A stretch of DNA of 64,000 bases from Microbacterium caowuchunii (GTDB taxonomy: Bacteria > Actinomycetota > Actinomycetes > Actinomycetales > Microbacteriaceae): positions 496,001 through 560,000 of the forward strand of contig NZ_CP044231.1 in assembly GCF_008727755.1 (NCBI RefSeq). The letters run 5' to 3'. The translations under genes and the position numbers were made by a program. Below, piece after piece: positions 1 through 9,388 of the stretch. The notes beneath the pieces were generated by a model, which searched no databases, had not been told where the DNA came from, and saw nothing but the letters and a program-made list of their open reading frames with translations. Each line of letters begins with the position of its first letter. Positions within the stretch are counted from its first letter, which is position 1.

Positions 1-312
1 GGTCAGGCCATCGGCGCGCACGTCACCCTCCGTGGTGACCGCGCCTGGGAGTTCCTGGACCGCCTGGTCAACCTCGCCCTGCCCCGCATCCGCGACTTCC
101 GCGGCCTCAGCGACAAGCAGTTCGACGGCCACGGCAACTACACGTTCGGTCTGCAGGAGCAGTCGGTCTTCCACGAGATCGACCAGGACAAGATCGATCG
201 CGTCCGCGGTTTCGACATCACGGTCGTCACCGACGCGACCACGGATGCAGAGGGCCGCGCCCTCCTGCGTCACATCGGCTTCCCGTTCCAGCAGGCCGAA
301 GAACAGAAGTAA
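1..312 (+). CDS. rplE: 50S ribosomal protein L5, 3' part
   Basis: This is the last 103 codons of ribosomal protein L5, which binds 5S rRNA in the central protuberance of the large subunit. The frame is open from base 1, so the start lies upstream of the window. Conserved L5 blocks are visible: [12 protein letters not shown] at the beginning, [18 protein letters not shown], and a C-terminal block ending in GFPF. It opens the spc-type order L5-S8-L6-L18-S5-L30-L15. The S14 gene that often stands between L5 and S8 is absent; the 90-base gap after this gene holds only hairpins. Confidence 0.96.
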   Translation, partial: GQAIGAHVTLRGDRAWEFLDRLVNLALPRIRDFRGLSDKQFDGHGNYTFGLQEQSVFHEIDQDKIDRVRGFDITVVTDATTDAEGRALLRHIGFPFQQAEEQK

Positions 313-320
313 CACCCCAC

Positions 321-382
321 GTCGGCAACCGCCGACAACCACCACCACAGGTCGGCCGTCGCGTAACGGCGGCCGAAACCTG
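321..382 (+). other. two hairpins in the rplE-rpsH gap
   Basis: Two inverted repeats stand in the gap. The first pairs GTCGGC (321-326) with GCCGAC (331-336) around a 4-base loop. The second pairs CAGGT+CGGCCG (348-358) with CGGCCG+ACCTG (370-382), with a 2-base bulge. No T-run follows, so they are more likely mRNA-processing or regulatory structures than strong terminators. They occupy the place where rpsN would normally be. A regulatory role is inference. Confidence 0.4.
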
Positions 383-402
383 GTGAACGAAGGACACATC
401 AC

Positions 403-801
403 ATGACGATGACAGACCCGGTCGCAGATCTGCTGACCCGTCTGCGCAACGCGAATTCGGCACACCACGACTCCGTGTCGCTGCCGAGCTCGAAGCTCAA
501 GACCAACATCGCCGACATCCTCAAGCAGGAGGGCTACATCGCGGGCTGGGAGGTCTCCGATGCACGTGTCGGCCAGACCCTGACGCTCACGCTGAAGTAC
601 GGCCCGAACCGCGAGCGGTCGATCGCCGGCATCAAGCGCGTGTCGAAGCCCGGTCTTCGCGTCTACGCGAAGTCGACCGAGATCCCCACCGTCCTCGGTG
701 GCCTCGGCGTGGCCATCCTGTCCACCTCCTCCGGTCTGCTCACGGACCGTCAGGCCGAGTCGAAGGGCGTGGGTGGGGAAGTCCTCGCCTACGTGTGGTG
801 A
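403..801 (+). CDS. rpsH: 30S ribosomal protein S8
   Basis: S8 (132 aa) is a primary 16S rRNA-binding protein of the 30S body. The sequence starts [17 protein letters not shown], the classic S8 N-terminus, and ends in the conserved [21 protein letters not shown] lies in the C-terminal RNA-binding domain. The ATG is preceded by GAAGGA about 9 bases upstream. The length is normal for bacteria. The next gene, rplF, begins 6 bases after the stop. In E. coli S8 represses translation of its own operon by binding mRNA near rplE; whether that applies here cannot be told from this sequence. Confidence 0.97.
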   Translation: MTMTDPVADLLTRLRNANSAHHDSVSLPSSKLKTNIADILKQEGYIAGWEVSDARVGQTLTLTLKYGPNRERSIAGIKRVSKPGLRVYAKSTEIPTVLGGLGVAILSTSSGLLTDRQAESKGVGGEVLAYVW

Positions 802-807
802 CGAACA

Positions 808-1344
808 ATGTCACGTATCGGACGTCTTCCCATCGACATCCCCTCGGGCGTCACCGTTTCGGTGGCCGGTAGGGACGTCAACGTCAAGGGCCCCAAGGGT
901 GAGCTGTCGCTCACCGTGGCCTCGCCGATCGAGGTCAAGGTGGAGGAGAACCAGGTTCTCGTCACCCGCCCCGATGACGAGCGCGAGTCCCGGTCGCTCC
1001 ACGGCCTGACCCGCACGCTCATCAGCAACAACATCGTCGGCGTCACCGAGGGCTACACCAAGGGCCTCGAGGTCGTTGGAACGGGTTACCGCGTCGCCCA
1101 GAAGGGCTCGTCCGTCGAGTTCGCCCTCGGCTTCTCGCACCCCGTTCTGGTCGACCCGCCCGCAGGCATCACGTTCACGGTCGAGGGCAACAACAAGCTC
1201 ACCGTGAGCGGTATCGACAAGCAGGCCGTCGGTGAGGCTGCCGCCAACATCCGCAAGATCCGCAAGCCCGAGCCGTACAAGGGCAAGGGTGTGCGCTACG
1301 CCGGCGAGGTCGTTCGGCGCAAGGCCGGAAAGGCTGGTAAGTAA
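808..1344 (+). CDS. rplF: 50S ribosomal protein L6
   Basis: L6 (178 aa) sits near the factor-binding site of the 50S subunit and has two repeated alpha/beta domains. The start [15 protein letters not shown] and the C-terminal block [13 protein letters not shown] followed by a basic tail RRKAGKAGK are diagnostic. The length is typical. It sits 6 bases after rpsH and 2 bases before rplR, so it is translated as part of one long ribosomal-protein message. Nothing unusual is seen. Confidence 0.97.
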   Translation: MSRIGRLPIDIPSGVTVSVAGRDVNVKGPKGELSLTVASPIEVKVEENQVLVTRPDDERESRSLHGLTRTLISNNIVGVTEGYTKGLEVVGTGYRVAQKGSSVEFALGFSHPVLVDPPAGITFTVEGNNKLTVSGIDKQAVGEAAANIRKIRKPEPYKGKGVRYAGEVVRRKAGKAGK

Positions 1345-1346
1345 CC

Positions 1347-1706
1347 ATGGCTGTGACTTCCAAGTCCGTCGCACGCGCGCGTCGCCACTCGCGTCTGCGC
1401 AAGAAGGTCGTCGGTACGGAGGCGCGTCCGCGTCTCGTCGTCAACCGTTCGGCCCGCCACGTCTTCGTCCAGGTGGTCGACGACAGCAAGGGCCACACGG
1501 TCGCGTCCGCTTCGACGCTCGAGTCGGACCTGCGCGCCTTCGACGGTGACAAGACCGCGAAGGCCCGCAAGGTCGGCGAGCTCGTCGCCGAGCGTGCCAA
1601 GGCCGCCGGAATCGTCGATGTCGTCTTCGACCGTGGTGGCAACCGCTACGCGGGTCGTGTCGCCGCCATCGCCGATGGCGCCCGCGAGGGAGGCCTGAAC
1701 CTGTGA
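1347..1706 (+). CDS. rplR: 50S ribosomal protein L18
   Basis: L18 (119 aa) binds 5S rRNA together with L5 and carries it into the 50S subunit. The N-terminus is basic ([16 protein letters not shown]), followed by the [20 protein letters not shown] core and the conserved C-terminal [20 protein letters not shown]. Its stop codon overlaps the GTG of rpsE (GTGA), a sign of translational coupling. Confidence 0.97.
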   Translation: MAVTSKSVARARRHSRLRKKVVGTEARPRLVVNRSARHVFVQVVDDSKGHTVASASTLESDLRAFDGDKTAKARKVGELVAERAKAAGIVDVVFDRGGNRYAGRVAAIADGAREGGLNL

Positions 1707-2383
1707 GCGAGAACAAGGAGAACGAAGTGACCGAAACCGCTCCGGCTGCGGCCGTGGCCGCGCCCGAGACGGCGGCTGCGGAGCGCGAGCCCCGCCGCGG
1801 TGGTCGCGAGCGCAACCCGAACCGCGACCGCAACTCGCGCGACCGCAACGAGAGCCAGTTCCTCGAGCGCGTCGTCACGATCAACCGCGTGTCCAAGGTC
1901 GTCAAGGGCGGTCGCCGCTTCAGCTTCACCGCCCTCGTGGTGGTCGGCGACGGCAACGGCCTCGTGGGTGTCGGCTACGGCAAGGCCCGCGAAGTGCCCC
2001 TGGCCATCTCCAAGGGTGTCGAAGAGGCCAAGCGCAACTTCTTCCGCGTGCCCCGCGTCGGCTCCACCATCCCGCACCCGGTGCAGGGTGAGGCCGCGGC
2101 CGGTGTCGTGCTGCTGCGTCCGGCTGCCGCCGGTACCGGTGTCATCGCCGGTGGTCCCGTCCGTGCCGTGCTCGAGTGCGCCGGTATCCACGACGTGCTG
2201 TCGAAGTCGCTGGGTTCGTCGAACACGATCAACATCGTGCACGCGACGGTCGCGGCTCTGAAGAGCCTCGAGGAGCCCCGCGCGGTCGCCGCACGTCGCG
2301 GTCTGGACTACGACGCGGTCGTTCCGGCGATCATCATCCGCAACGAGGCCAAGGCCGCAGCGGCGAAGAAGGTAGGTGCCTGA
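1703..2383 (+). CDS. rpsE: 30S ribosomal protein S5
   Basis: S5 contributes to decoding fidelity and to the mRNA entry channel. The S5 N-terminal RNA-binding domain ([19 protein letters not shown], then [12 protein letters not shown] and [12 protein letters not shown]) and the C-terminal domain ([20 protein letters not shown]) are intact. Ahead of them lies a roughly 45-residue Ala/Glu/Arg-rich tail that short S5 proteins lack. The GTG at 1703 overlaps the rplR stop, but a second GTG at 1727 has a much better ribosome-binding site (AAGGAG at 1715-1720, 6-base spacer). Actual translation may therefore start there, giving 218 instead of 226 residues. Confidence 0.96.
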   Translation: MSENKENEVTETAPAAAVAAPETAAAEREPRRGGRERNPNRDRNSRDRNESQFLERVVTINRVSKVVKGGRRFSFTALVVVGDGNGLVGVGYGKAREVPLAISKGVEEAKRNFFRVPRVGSTIPHPVQGEAAAGVVLLRPAAAGTGVIAGGPVRAVLECAGIHDVLSKSLGSSNTINIVHATVAALKSLEEPRAVAARRGLDYDAVVPAIIIRNEAKAAAAKKVGA

Positions 2384-2568
2384 TGGCTGCCCGTCTGAAG
2401 GTGACGCAGATCAAGTCCAAGGTGAGCGAGAAGCAGAACCAGCGTGACACGCTGCGCAGCCTCGGTCTCAAGCGGATCGGCGACTCCGTCGTCCGTCCCG
2501 ACGACGCGCAGACGCGCGGTTACGTCAAGACCGTCGCTCACCTCGTGAATGTTGAGGAGATCGACTAA
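2383..2568 (+). CDS. rpmD: 50S ribosomal protein L30
   Basis: L30 (61 aa) is a small 50S protein. The sequence reads [17 protein letters not shown]..., with the family's core [17 protein letters not shown] and a C-terminal valine-rich strand ending NVEEID. The ATG overlaps the last base of the rpsE stop (TGATG) and its own stop overlaps the rplO start (TAATG), so three genes are coupled head to tail. The length fits the short bacterial L30. Confidence 0.96.
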   Translation: MAARLKVTQIKSKVSEKQNQRDTLRSLGLKRIGDSVVRPDDAQTRGYVKTVAHLVNVEEID

Positions 2569-3125
2569 TGGCTGAGAACGACAAGGTCGAGGTCGACGGC
2601 GCCGCGAAGGCTCCCGCGAAGAAGACCGCCGCGCGCAAGCCGGCAGCGAAGAAGGACGCACCCAAGAAGGACGCGCCCGTGTCGCGCCCCGGCGTGCTGA
2701 AGGTCCACCACCTGCGTCCCGTCCCGGGCTCGAACACCGCCAAGACTCGCGTCGGCCGTGGTGAGGGCTCCAAGGGTAAGACCGCGGGTCGTGGCACCAA
2801 GGGCCAGAAGGCCCGTTACCAGGTCAAGGCCGGTTTCGAGGGTGGGCAGATGCCGCTGCACATGCGCACCCCGAAGCTGCGCGGGTTCAAGAACCCGTTC
2901 CGCGTCGAGTACCAGGTCGTGAACCTGGACAAGCTCGCGGAGCTGTACCCGAGCGGTGGCGACGTCACCGTGGGCGACCTGGTCGCCAAGGGTGCGGTGC
3001 GCAAGAACGAGAAGGTCAAGGTGCTCGGCACCGGGGACATCTCCGTGAAGCTGAACGTCGAGGTCGACAAGGTCTCGGGTTCCGCAGAGCAGAAGATCGT
3101 CGCCGCCGGCGGCACCATCAAGTAA
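2568..3125 (+). CDS. rplO: 50S ribosomal protein L15
   Basis: L15 (185 aa) is an assembly-critical 50S protein. The core starts near residue 42 ([14 protein letters not shown], then [18 protein letters not shown] and the [20 protein letters not shown] block). Before it lies an added tail of about 40 residues rich in Ala, Lys and Pro with repeated AKK/APKKDA units, resembling a histone-H1-like basic tail. Typical L15 is about 145-150 aa, so this is a lineage-specific N-terminal extension. It is the last gene of this segment before a hairpin and secY. Confidence 0.96.
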   Translation: MAENDKVEVDGAAKAPAKKTAARKPAAKKDAPKKDAPVSRPGVLKVHHLRPVPGSNTAKTRVGRGEGSKGKTAGRGTKGQKARYQVKAGFEGGQMPLHMRTPKLRGFKNPFRVEYQVVNLDKLAELYPSGGDVTVGDLVAKGAVRKNEKVKVLGTGDISVKLNVEVDKVSGSAEQKIVAAGGTIK

Positions 3126-3132
3126 TCCGTGT

Positions 3133-3164
3133 GCAGGGGTCGGAAGCGTGCTTCCGGCCCCTGC
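3133..3164 (+). terminator. hairpin between rplO and secY
   Basis: A 14-bp stem (3133-3146 with 3151-3164, one G-U pair) closes on a CGTG loop 7 bases after the rplO stop. No clear T-run follows. It probably attenuates or ends the ribosomal-protein message before secY, which has its own 5' region of about 100 bases. Confidence 0.6.
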
Positions 3165-3271
3165 TGCATTGGTCCGGATAAATGCGGCCTGCGGCGGCGC
3201 CCCCTCTGCGTGGGATAGCCTGATGGTCTGTGTGCGCCTTGCGCGCCGGAACCCTTTCTGGAGGAACCCTC

Positions 3272-4597
3272 GTGTTCAGCGCTATCGCGCGCGTGTTCCG
3301 CACGCCTGACCTGCGGCGGAAGATCGCATTCACCCTGGGCATCATCGTGCTCTATCGCCTCGGCGCGCACGTGCCCTCGCCGTTCGTGGACTTCCCGAAC
3401 GTCCAGTCGTGTCTGGCGGACACGTCCAACACGCAGGGTGTGCTGTCCCTCGTCAACCTGTTCTCCGGCGGAGCGCTGCTGCAGCTGTCGATCTTCGCCC
3501 TCGGCGTCATGCCGTACATCACGGCGACGATCATCGTGCAGCTGCTGCGCGTGGTCATCCCGCACTTCGAGACCCTCTACAAGGAGGGCCAGTCGGGCCA
3601 GGCGCGGCTCACGCAGTACACGCGCTACCTGACGATCGCCCTGGCGCTGCTGCAGTCCACGACGCTCATCACGGTGGCGCGCAGCGGTCAGCTGTTCGGC
3701 TCCACCGGCATCCCCGCCTGTGAGCAGCTGCTGACGAACGACGCGTGGTGGGCGCAGCTCCTCATGATCATCACGATGACCGCCGGCACCGGCCTCATCA
3801 TGTGGTTCGCGGAGCTCGTGACCGAGCGCGGTATCGGCAACGGCATGTCCCTGCTGATCTTCACCTCGATCGCGGCGACCTTCCCGGCCGCCATGTGGTC
3901 GATCTGGCAGTCCCGCGGGTTCGAGATCTTCCTGCTCGTCCTGGCGGTGGGCGTCGTGATCGTCGCCCTCGTGGTGTTCGTCGAACAGTCGCAGCGTCGC
4001 ATCCCGGTGCAGTACGCGAAGCGCATGGTCGGCCGCCGGACCTACGGCGGCACCAACACGTACATCCCGATCAAGGTGAACATGGCAGGTGTCGTGCCCG
4101 TCATCTTCGCCTCGTCGTTGCTGTACATCCCGGCTCTGATCGCGCAGTTCAACCAGACGCCGAACGCGGACGGTGAGCTCCCGGGCTGGGTGGTCTGGAT
4201 CAACAACTACCTCACGACCGGCGACAACGCGCTCTACATGGCGATCTACTTCCTGCTGATCGTCGGCTTCACCTACTTCTACGTGGCGATCACGTTCAAC
4301 CCGGTGGACGTCGCGGACAACATGAAGAAGTACGGCGGGTTCATCCCCGGTATCCGTGCCGGTCGCCCGACGGCCGAGTACCTGGACTACGTCCTCACCC
4401 GCATCACCCTGCCCGGATCCATCTACCTGGGTCTGGTCGCCCTCATCCCGCTCATCGCGCTGGCCACTGTCGGCGCGAACCAGAACTTCCCGTTCGGCGG
4501 TACGTCGATCCTGATCATGGTCGGCGTCGGCCTCGAGACGGTGAAGCAGATCGACGCACAGCTGCAACAGCGACACTACGAAGGACTCCTGCGATGA
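3272..4597 (+). CDS. secY: protein translocase subunit SecY
   Basis: SecY (441 aa) forms the ten-helix protein-conducting channel of the Sec translocon. The N-terminus MFSAIARVFRTPDLRRKI precedes the first membrane helix, and typical motifs follow: FSGGALLQLSIFALGVMPYI in the plug/TM2 region and ATIIVQLL. The C-terminal loop GIRAGRPTAEYLDYVLTRIT and the final helices are intact. The GTG at 3272 was chosen because GGAGG lies 7 bases upstream and it gives the usual N-terminus; an in-frame GTG at 3230 has no such site. The stop overlaps the adk ATG (ATGA), so translation of the two is coupled. Confidence 0.96.
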   Translation: MFSAIARVFRTPDLRRKIAFTLGIIVLYRLGAHVPSPFVDFPNVQSCLADTSNTQGVLSLVNLFSGGALLQLSIFALGVMPYITATIIVQLLRVVIPHFETLYKEGQSGQARLTQYTRYLTIALALLQSTTLITVARSGQLFGSTGIPACEQLLTNDAWWAQLLMIITMTAGTGLIMWFAELVTERGIGNGMSLLIFTSIAATFPAAMWSIWQSRGFEIFLLVLAVGVVIVALVVFVEQSQRRIPVQYAKRMVGRRTYGGTNTYIPIKVNMAGVVPVIFASSLLYIPALIAQFNQTPNADGELPGWVVWINNYLTTGDNALYMAIYFLLIVGFTYFYVAITFNPVDVADNMKKYGGFIPGIRAGRPTAEYLDYVLTRITLPGSIYLGLVALIPLIALATVGANQNFPFGGTSILIMVGVGLETVKQIDAQLQQRHYEGLLR

Positions 4598-5190
4598 CCG
4601 TGACCCCCCGCCTGCTGATCGTCGGCCCGCAGGGATCCGGCAAGGGGACCCAGGGGGCCCGCATCGCGGAGACCTTCGAGATCCCCGCCGTGTCGACCGG
4701 TGACGTGTTCCGCGCCAACATCGCCGAGGGGACCGATCTCGGACGCCAGGTGCAGGCCGTCATCGAGGCGGGCAACCTCGTCTCGGACGAGCTGACCAGC
4801 GCCGTCGTGCGTGACCGGCTGGCGCAGCCTGACGCCGCGGCCGGCTTCCTGCTCGACGGCTACCCGCGCAACCTCGCGCAGGTGGCCGACCTCGACGCGT
4901 TCCTGGACGCACGGGGCGAGAACCTGGCCGGTGTGATCGAGCTCAGCGTGCCCCGCGAGGAGAGCATCGCCCGCCTCTCACTGCGTGCTCAGGAACAGGG
5001 TCGCACCGACGACACCGAAGAGGTCATCGCCCATCGGCTGTCGATCTACGAGCGCGAGACGGCGCCGATCCTCGGCGTGTACGGGGAGCGGGGACTCGTC
5101 GACTCCATCGACGGTGTCGGAACCCTCGACGAGATCACGGAGCGGATCCTGACGGCGCTCATCGCACGCGGCCTCAACCCCGTGTCCTGA
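4594..5190 (+). CDS. adk: adenylate kinase
   Basis: Adenylate kinase (198 aa) interconverts ATP + AMP and 2 ADP in the cytoplasm. The P-loop GPQGSGKGT is at residues 11-19, the AMP-binding region includes STGDVFR and DGYPRN, and the LID is the short, zinc-free type (RTDDTEEVIAHRL). It overlaps secY by four bases and is followed 3 bases later by map; secY-adk-map is a widely conserved order in Gram-positive bacteria. Confidence 0.97.
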   Translation: MTVTPRLLIVGPQGSGKGTQGARIAETFEIPAVSTGDVFRANIAEGTDLGRQVQAVIEAGNLVSDELTSAVVRDRLAQPDAAAGFLLDGYPRNLAQVADLDAFLDARGENLAGVIELSVPREESIARLSLRAQEQGRTDDTEEVIAHRLSIYERETAPILGVYGERGLVDSIDGVGTLDEITERILTALIARGLNPVS

Positions 5191-5193
5191 GCC

Positions 5194-6024
5194 GTGTTCC
5201 GACGCTCTATCTACAAGACGCCCGCTCAGCTGCGGGGCATGATCGAGCCGGGGCTGATCACCGCAGAGGCGCTTCGCGCCGTCCGTGAGCTCGTCGCTCC
5301 GGGGGTCAGCACGGCCGAGCTGGACGCCGCCGCATCCCGGGTGATCACCGCACGCGGTGCGGAGTCCAACTTCATGCTCGTCCGCGGGTACCGGCACACG
5401 ACCTGCATCTCGGTGAACGAGGAGGTCGTGCACGGGATCCCCGGGGAGCGTGTACTGCAGCCCGGTGACATCGTGTCGATCGACGCCGGCGCACAGTTGC
5501 GCGGGTGGAACGGCGACTCCGCCATCACCGTGGTCGTGCCCGATGCGGACCGACCTGAGCTTGTGGCGGAACGCGAGGAACTCTCGCGGGTGACGGAAGG
5601 TTCCATGTGGGCCGGCATCGCTGCGATGGCCCGCGGTACCCACATCGGGGAGATCGGCGCCGCCGTCGAGGACTTCGTGGTCGCTTCGGGGCACGGTTAC
5701 GGCATCCTGCGGGACTACGTCGGCCACGGCATCGGCCGCAAGATGCACGAGGCGCCCTCGGTCTTCAACTACCGCACGCCCGATCCCGGTCCCCGCATCC
5801 AGCCCGGGCTCGTCCTCGCCATCGAGCCGATGATCGTCGCCGGTTCGGAGGAGACCTTCGTGGAGGACGACGACTGGACGGTGTCCACGGTGGACGGCTC
5901 GGCCGGCTCACACTGGGAACATAGCGTCGCGGTCCATGATGGAGGCATCTGGGTGCTCACGGCGCCCGACGGGGGAGCCGCAGGGCTCGCGCCCTTCGGC
6001 ATTCGGCCGACAGCGATCGACTAA
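5194..6024 (+). CDS. map: methionine aminopeptidase, type I
   Basis: This enzyme (276 aa) removes the N-terminal Met from nascent proteins. All five metal ligands are present: D97 (SIDAG), D108 (GDSAI), H178 (GHGIGRKMHE), E211 (AIEPM) and E242 (HWEHS), plus the substrate-binding H80 (EVVHGIP). There is no N-terminal zinc-finger extension, so it is the short type Ia form. The GTG start lies 3 bases after the adk stop. The next gene encodes an exported thioredoxin-fold protein and starts 9 bases after this one ends. Confidence 0.96.
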   Translation: MFRRSIYKTPAQLRGMIEPGLITAEALRAVRELVAPGVSTAELDAAASRVITARGAESNFMLVRGYRHTTCISVNEEVVHGIPGERVLQPGDIVSIDAGAQLRGWNGDSAITVVVPDADRPELVAEREELSRVTEGSMWAGIAAMARGTHIGEIGAAVEDFVVASGHGYGILRDYVGHGIGRKMHEAPSVFNYRTPDPGPRIQPGLVLAIEPMIVAGSEETFVEDDDWTVSTVDGSAGSHWEHSVAVHDGGIWVLTAPDGGAAGLAPFGIRPTAID

Positions 6025-6033
6025 GGACGGACC

Positions 6034-6726
6034 ATGGCACGCGCAGGGAAGAAGACGAACTGGTTCGCGGTGTGGGTGAGCATCGCCGCCGTAGTGGCCG
6101 TGGTGGTCGTCGGCGCGCTCGTCGTCTGGGCCAACAACGCCTCGTCCGGTCCCGGCACGGCGCCGCAGTCCGCGGTCATCGACGACGAGACGGGTGCCAT
6201 CGCGGTCGGCGAGGGCGAGGGGACGATCGACACGTACGTCGACTTCATGTGCCCGGTCTGCGCCAGCTTCGAGGCGACCTACGGGCCGGCCATCGAGAGC
6301 ATGGTCGAGGACGGCACGATCACCCTCAACATCCACCCGATCTCGATCCTCGACCGGGCCTCGGCGGGCAGCGAGTTCTCCACGCGCGCGGCGAACGCCA
6401 TGTACGCCGTCGCGGCGAACCACCCGGACCTCGCGCTGCCATACCTGCAGGCGCTGTTCGCGAACCAGCCGGCCGAGGGCACGACGGGTCTCAGCAACGA
6501 GGAGCTCATCGCCATCGCGGAGCAGGTCGGCGCCACCGACGCCGCGGAGGACATCAACGCCGGCACGTACGCGCAGTTCGTCGAGTACATGACGAAGCAG
6601 ACCCCGGTCCAGCCGGGTCAGAGCGGGATCTCCACGCCGACGATCGCGATCGACGGCGAGGTCATCTCCAACTCGCAGCTCACGGGCGACCCGCAGGCGG
6701 ATCTGGTCGCGAAATTCACGCGGTGA
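6034..6726 (+). CDS. membrane-anchored DsbA-like thioredoxin-fold protein
   Basis: The 230-aa product has a basic N-terminus and one membrane helix (about residues 11-33), so the rest probably faces outside. The thioredoxin-like domain carries a CPVC redox motif (C73, C76) in [13 protein letters not shown] and a likely cis-proline in GISTPTIAI. The family (DsbA/BdbD-like, 'Thioredoxin_4') forms or rearranges disulfides in exported proteins. It follows map by 9 bases, suggesting it is co-transcribed with secY-adk-map, which fits a role near the Sec channel. The exact substrate is unknown. Confidence 0.85.
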   Translation: MARAGKKTNWFAVWVSIAAVVAVVVVGALVVWANNASSGPGTAPQSAVIDDETGAIAVGEGEGTIDTYVDFMCPVCASFEATYGPAIESMVEDGTITLNIHPISILDRASAGSEFSTRAANAMYAVAANHPDLALPYLQALFANQPAEGTTGLSNEELIAIAEQVGATDAAEDINAGTYAQFVEYMTKQTPVQPGQSGISTPTIAIDGEVISNSQLTGDPQADLVAKFTR

Positions 6727-6774
6727 CAGGCCTCGCCGAGCCCGGATCGGGTGGCGGAGCGCTCATTTATCACC

Positions 6775-6780
6775 TATAGT
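6775..6780 (+). promoter_or_regulatory. possible -10 element upstream of infA
   Basis: TATAGT, close to the sigma-70-type consensus, lies in the 148-base gap before infA in a locally AT-richer stretch. No convincing -35 hexamer is found at the right distance, so this is a weak call. Confidence 0.3.
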
Positions 6781-6874
6781 TGTTCTTTGGTGCTTTGCGC
6801 CATTGTTGGCGTGTCGAAACGCCGATTCCCCACCCACCGCAGATCGACCGGTCTGCATGAGCGACAACGAGGCT

Positions 6875-7096
6875 ATGGCTAAGAAAGACGGTGTCATCGA
6901 GATCGAGGGCACGATCTCCGAGGCTCTGCCCAACGCGATGTTCCGCGTCGAGCTGAGCAACGGACACAAGGTGCTCGCAACGATCTCCGGAAAGATGCGA
7001 CAGAACTACATCCGCATCATCCCGGAAGACCGCGTCGTCGTGGAGCTCTCGCCCTACGACCTCACGCGTGGTCGCATCGTCTATCGCTACCGCTAG
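6875..7096 (+). CDS. infA: translation initiation factor IF-1
   Basis: IF-1 (73 aa) is the small OB-fold initiation factor that occupies the ribosomal A site. The sequence begins [20 protein letters not shown] and ends [11 protein letters not shown], matching the family over its whole length. The ATG at 6875 was chosen over upstream in-frame starts because it gives the exact family N-terminus; the ribosome-binding site (ACGAGG) is modest. It heads the infA-rpmJ-rpsM-rpsK-rpoA-rplQ segment. Confidence 0.96.
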   Translation: MAKKDGVIEIEGTISEALPNAMFRVELSNGHKVLATISGKMRQNYIRIIPEDRVVVELSPYDLTRGRIVYRYR

Positions 7097-7154
7097 TCCG
7101 GTCGAGAAGTAACGGCCCGGGTCCCCGGGTACGAAGACAGCGAACAGGAACATC

Positions 7155-7271
7155 ATGAAGGTCAACCCCAGCGTCAAGCCGATCTGCGATCACTGCAAGG
7201 TGATCCGCCGTCACGGCCGCGTCATGGTCATCTGCAAGTCCAACCCGCGCCACAAGCAGCGCCAGGGCTGA
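7155..7271 (+). CDS. rpmJ: 50S ribosomal protein L36
   Basis: L36 is only 38 residues ([20 protein letters not shown]...). It has the zinc-binding pattern C-x2-C-x12-C-x4-H typical of the Zn-containing form (C11, C14, C27, H32). An AGGAA ribosome-binding site precedes the ATG. The position between infA and rpsM is the standard one. Confidence 0.95.
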   Translation: MKVNPSVKPICDHCKVIRRHGRVMVICKSNPRHKQRQG

Positions 7272-7332
7272 CGGATGCGGTGCTGGTCACCGCGTCCACC
7301 CACAACTGAACACACATCGGCAGGATCGATGA

Positions 7333-7350
7333 CCCCGCGTCCGCGCGGGG
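7333..7350 (+). other. GC-rich hairpin upstream of rpsM
   Basis: CCCCGCG (7333-7339) pairs perfectly with CGCGGGG (7344-7350) around a 4-base loop in the 147-base rpmJ-rpsM gap. There is no T-run. It may be a processing or attenuation structure; the role is not known. Confidence 0.4.
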
Positions 7351-7418
7351 GACACCTCGGGTCGGAGGCCCGGGAACAGATCCTGCTCCACACCTCCACC
7401 GACTCCTAGGAGAGCCGC

Positions 7419-7793
7419 ATGGCACGTCTTGCCGGCGTCGACATTCCGCGCGACAAGCGCGTGGTGATCGCACTCACGTACATCTACGGCATCGGCCGTA
7501 CCCGTTCCGTCGAAATCCTCGCTTCCACCGGGATCGACCAGAGCATCCGCGTCAAGGACCTCACCGACGACCAGCTCGTCCTGCTCCGCGACCACATCGA
7601 AGCCAACTACAAGGTTGAGGGTGACCTCCGCCGCGAGGTCGCCGCCGACATCCGTCGCAAGGTCGAGATCGGCTCTTACGAAGGTCTGCGCCACCGCCGG
7701 GGTCTGCCCGTCCGCGGTCAGCGTACGAAGACCAACGCGCGTACGCGCAAGGGTCCCAAGCGCACCGTCGCCGGCAAGAAGAAGGCGCGCTAG
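7419..7793 (+). CDS. rpsM: 30S ribosomal protein S13
   Basis: S13 (124 aa) sits in the 30S head and contacts P-site tRNA and the 50S subunit. It starts [26 protein letters not shown] and has the conserved [26 protein letters not shown] region; the basic C-terminal tail ends AGKKKAR. GGAGAG lies 6 bases before the ATG. Length and position are ordinary. Confidence 0.97.
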   Translation: MARLAGVDIPRDKRVVIALTYIYGIGRTRSVEILASTGIDQSIRVKDLTDDQLVLLRDHIEANYKVEGDLRREVAADIRRKVEIGSYEGLRHRRGLPVRGQRTKTNARTRKGPKRTVAGKKKAR

Positions 7794-7824
7794 GTCGCGC
7801 CCCCAGGTTTAGGAGAACACGCAC

Positions 7825-8223
7825 ATGGCACAGGCCAAGTCCGCGGCGCGCAAGCCCCGCCGCAAGGAAAAGAAGAACATCGCGCTGGGCCACGCCCACA
7901 TCAAGTCGACGTTCAACAACACCATCGTCTCGATCACCGACCCCTCTGGCGCCGTCATCGCCTGGGCCTCGTCGGGTGGCGTCGGCTTCAAGGGATCGCG
8001 CAAGTCGACCCCGTACGCGGCCGGCATGGCTGCCGAGTCGGCCGCCCGTCAGGCTGCCGAGCACGGCGTCAAGAAGGTCGATGTCTTCGTGAAGGGCCCG
8101 GGCTCGGGCCGCGAGACCGCGATCCGATCGCTCACGGCTGCTGGCCTCGAGGTGGGTTCGATCCAGGACGTGACGCCGCAGGCGCACAACGGCTGCCGTC
8201 CGCCGAAGCGCCGCCGCGTCTGA
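7825..8223 (+). CDS. rpsK: 30S ribosomal protein S11
   Basis: S11 (132 aa) forms part of the 30S platform. The basic N-terminus ([11 protein letters not shown]) leads into the conserved [18 protein letters not shown] and [14 protein letters not shown] blocks and the C-terminal [12 protein letters not shown]. rpsD, which follows rpsK in many actinobacteria such as mycobacteria, is absent; rpoA comes next after a hairpin. Confidence 0.97.
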   Translation: MAQAKSAARKPRRKEKKNIALGHAHIKSTFNNTIVSITDPSGAVIAWASSGGVGFKGSRKSTPYAAGMAAESAARQAAEHGVKKVDVFVKGPGSGRETAIRSLTAAGLEVGSIQDVTPQAHNGCRPPKRRRV

Positions 8224-8231
8224 TGCGGAGA

Positions 8232-8257
8232 GCCGGGGCGTCCACGGACGCCCCGGC
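8232..8257 (+). terminator. strong hairpin after rpsK
   Basis: A perfect stem of about 11-12 bp (GCCGGGGCGTCC with GGACGCCCCGGC) lies 9 bases after the rpsK stop. No T-run follows. It occupies the position of the missing rpsD and may partly separate rpsK from rpoA expression. Confidence 0.55.
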
Positions 8258-8362
8258 CGTCCGCACGTCCGGGGATGCGGTGTGACCGCATCCGCCGTGA
8301 AAACTCAACACCTCACCAACGCAAGTGTCATATAGCGGGCACTTAGCCGAAAGGAACACATC

Positions 8363-9352
8363 GTGCTCATCGCACAGCGTCCCACTCTGACCGAGGAGAA
8401 GGTCGGGGAGTTCCGCAGCCGTTTCGTCATCGAGCCGCTCGAGCCCGGCTTCGGATACACCATCGGCAACGCGCTTCGTCGCAGCCTCCTCTCGTCCATC
8501 CCGGGTGCCGCCGTCACCAGCATCCGCATCGACGGTGTGCTGCACGAGTTCAGCACCATCCCCGGGGTGAAGGAGGATGTCACCGAGATCATCCTCAACA
8601 TCAAGCAGCTGGTCGTCTCCAGCGAGCGCGACGAGCCCATCACCGCGTACCTGCGCAAGACGGGTGCCGGCGAGGTCACCGCGGCCGACATCTCGGCTCC
8701 GGCAGGCGTCGAGGTGCACAACCCCGAGCTCGTCATCGCGACCCTCAACGACACCGCCCGCTTCGAGCTCGAGCTCACCATCGAGCGCGGTCGCGGTTAC
8801 GTGTCGGCGACGCAGAACCGCAACGAGTACGCCGAGGCCGGTCAGATCCCGATCGACTCGATCTACTCGCCGGTGCTGAAGGTCAGCTACCGCGTCGAGG
8901 CCACCCGTGCCGGGGAGCGCACCGACTTCGACAAGCTCGTCCTGGACGTCGAGTCGAAGCCGTCGATCGCCCCGCGCGACGCCGTGGCGTCGGCTGGCCG
9001 CACCCTGACCGAGCTGTTCGGTCTGGCGCGCGAGCTCAACGTCGAGGCGGAGGGCATCGAGATCGGTCCCGCACCCGTGGAGACCGTGCTGTCCAACGAA
9101 CTGTCGATGCCGATCGAGGACCTCGATCTGTCGGTCCGTTCGTACAACTGCCTCAAGCGCGAGGGCATCAACACCGTTTCGGAGCTGGTCGCCCTTTCCG
9201 AGACGCAGCTGATGAACATCCGCAACTTCGGTCAGAAGTCGGTCGACGAGGTGCGCGACAAGCTCGTGTCCCTCGGTCTGTCGCTGAAGGACTCGGTGCC
9301 CGGCTTCGACGGCGCCCACTTCTACGGCGGCTACGACGAAGAAACCGTCTGA
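8363..9352 (+). CDS. rpoA: DNA-directed RNA polymerase subunit alpha
   Basis: The alpha subunit (329 aa) dimerises to nucleate RNA polymerase assembly, and its C-terminal domain binds promoter UP elements and activators. The N-terminal domain ([20 protein letters not shown] at the start) runs to about residue 230. After a linker, the C-terminal domain ([19 protein letters not shown] and [14 protein letters not shown]) is complete. The GTG start has AAAGGA upstream. Expression is presumably linked to the ribosomal genes on both sides. Confidence 0.97.
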   Translation: MLIAQRPTLTEEKVGEFRSRFVIEPLEPGFGYTIGNALRRSLLSSIPGAAVTSIRIDGVLHEFSTIPGVKEDVTEIILNIKQLVVSSERDEPITAYLRKTGAGEVTAADISAPAGVEVHNPELVIATLNDTARFELELTIERGRGYVSATQNRNEYAEAGQIPIDSIYSPVLKVSYRVEATRAGERTDFDKLVLDVESKPSIAPRDAVASAGRTLTELFGLARELNVEAEGIEIGPAPVETVLSNELSMPIEDLDLSVRSYNCLKREGINTVSELVALSETQLMNIRNFGQKSVDEVRDKLVSLGLSLKDSVPGFDGAHFYGGYDEETV

Positions 9353-9388
9353 CCCGGCCCTTCCCTGAGAATTCTGGAGTAACGAGAA

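Noticed and set aside
2816..4576. 586-codon minus-strand ORF opposite secY
   Set aside because: High-GC third-position shadow of secY and rplO; rich in His, Asp, Arg and Gln with no family motif, while the + strand genes are certain.
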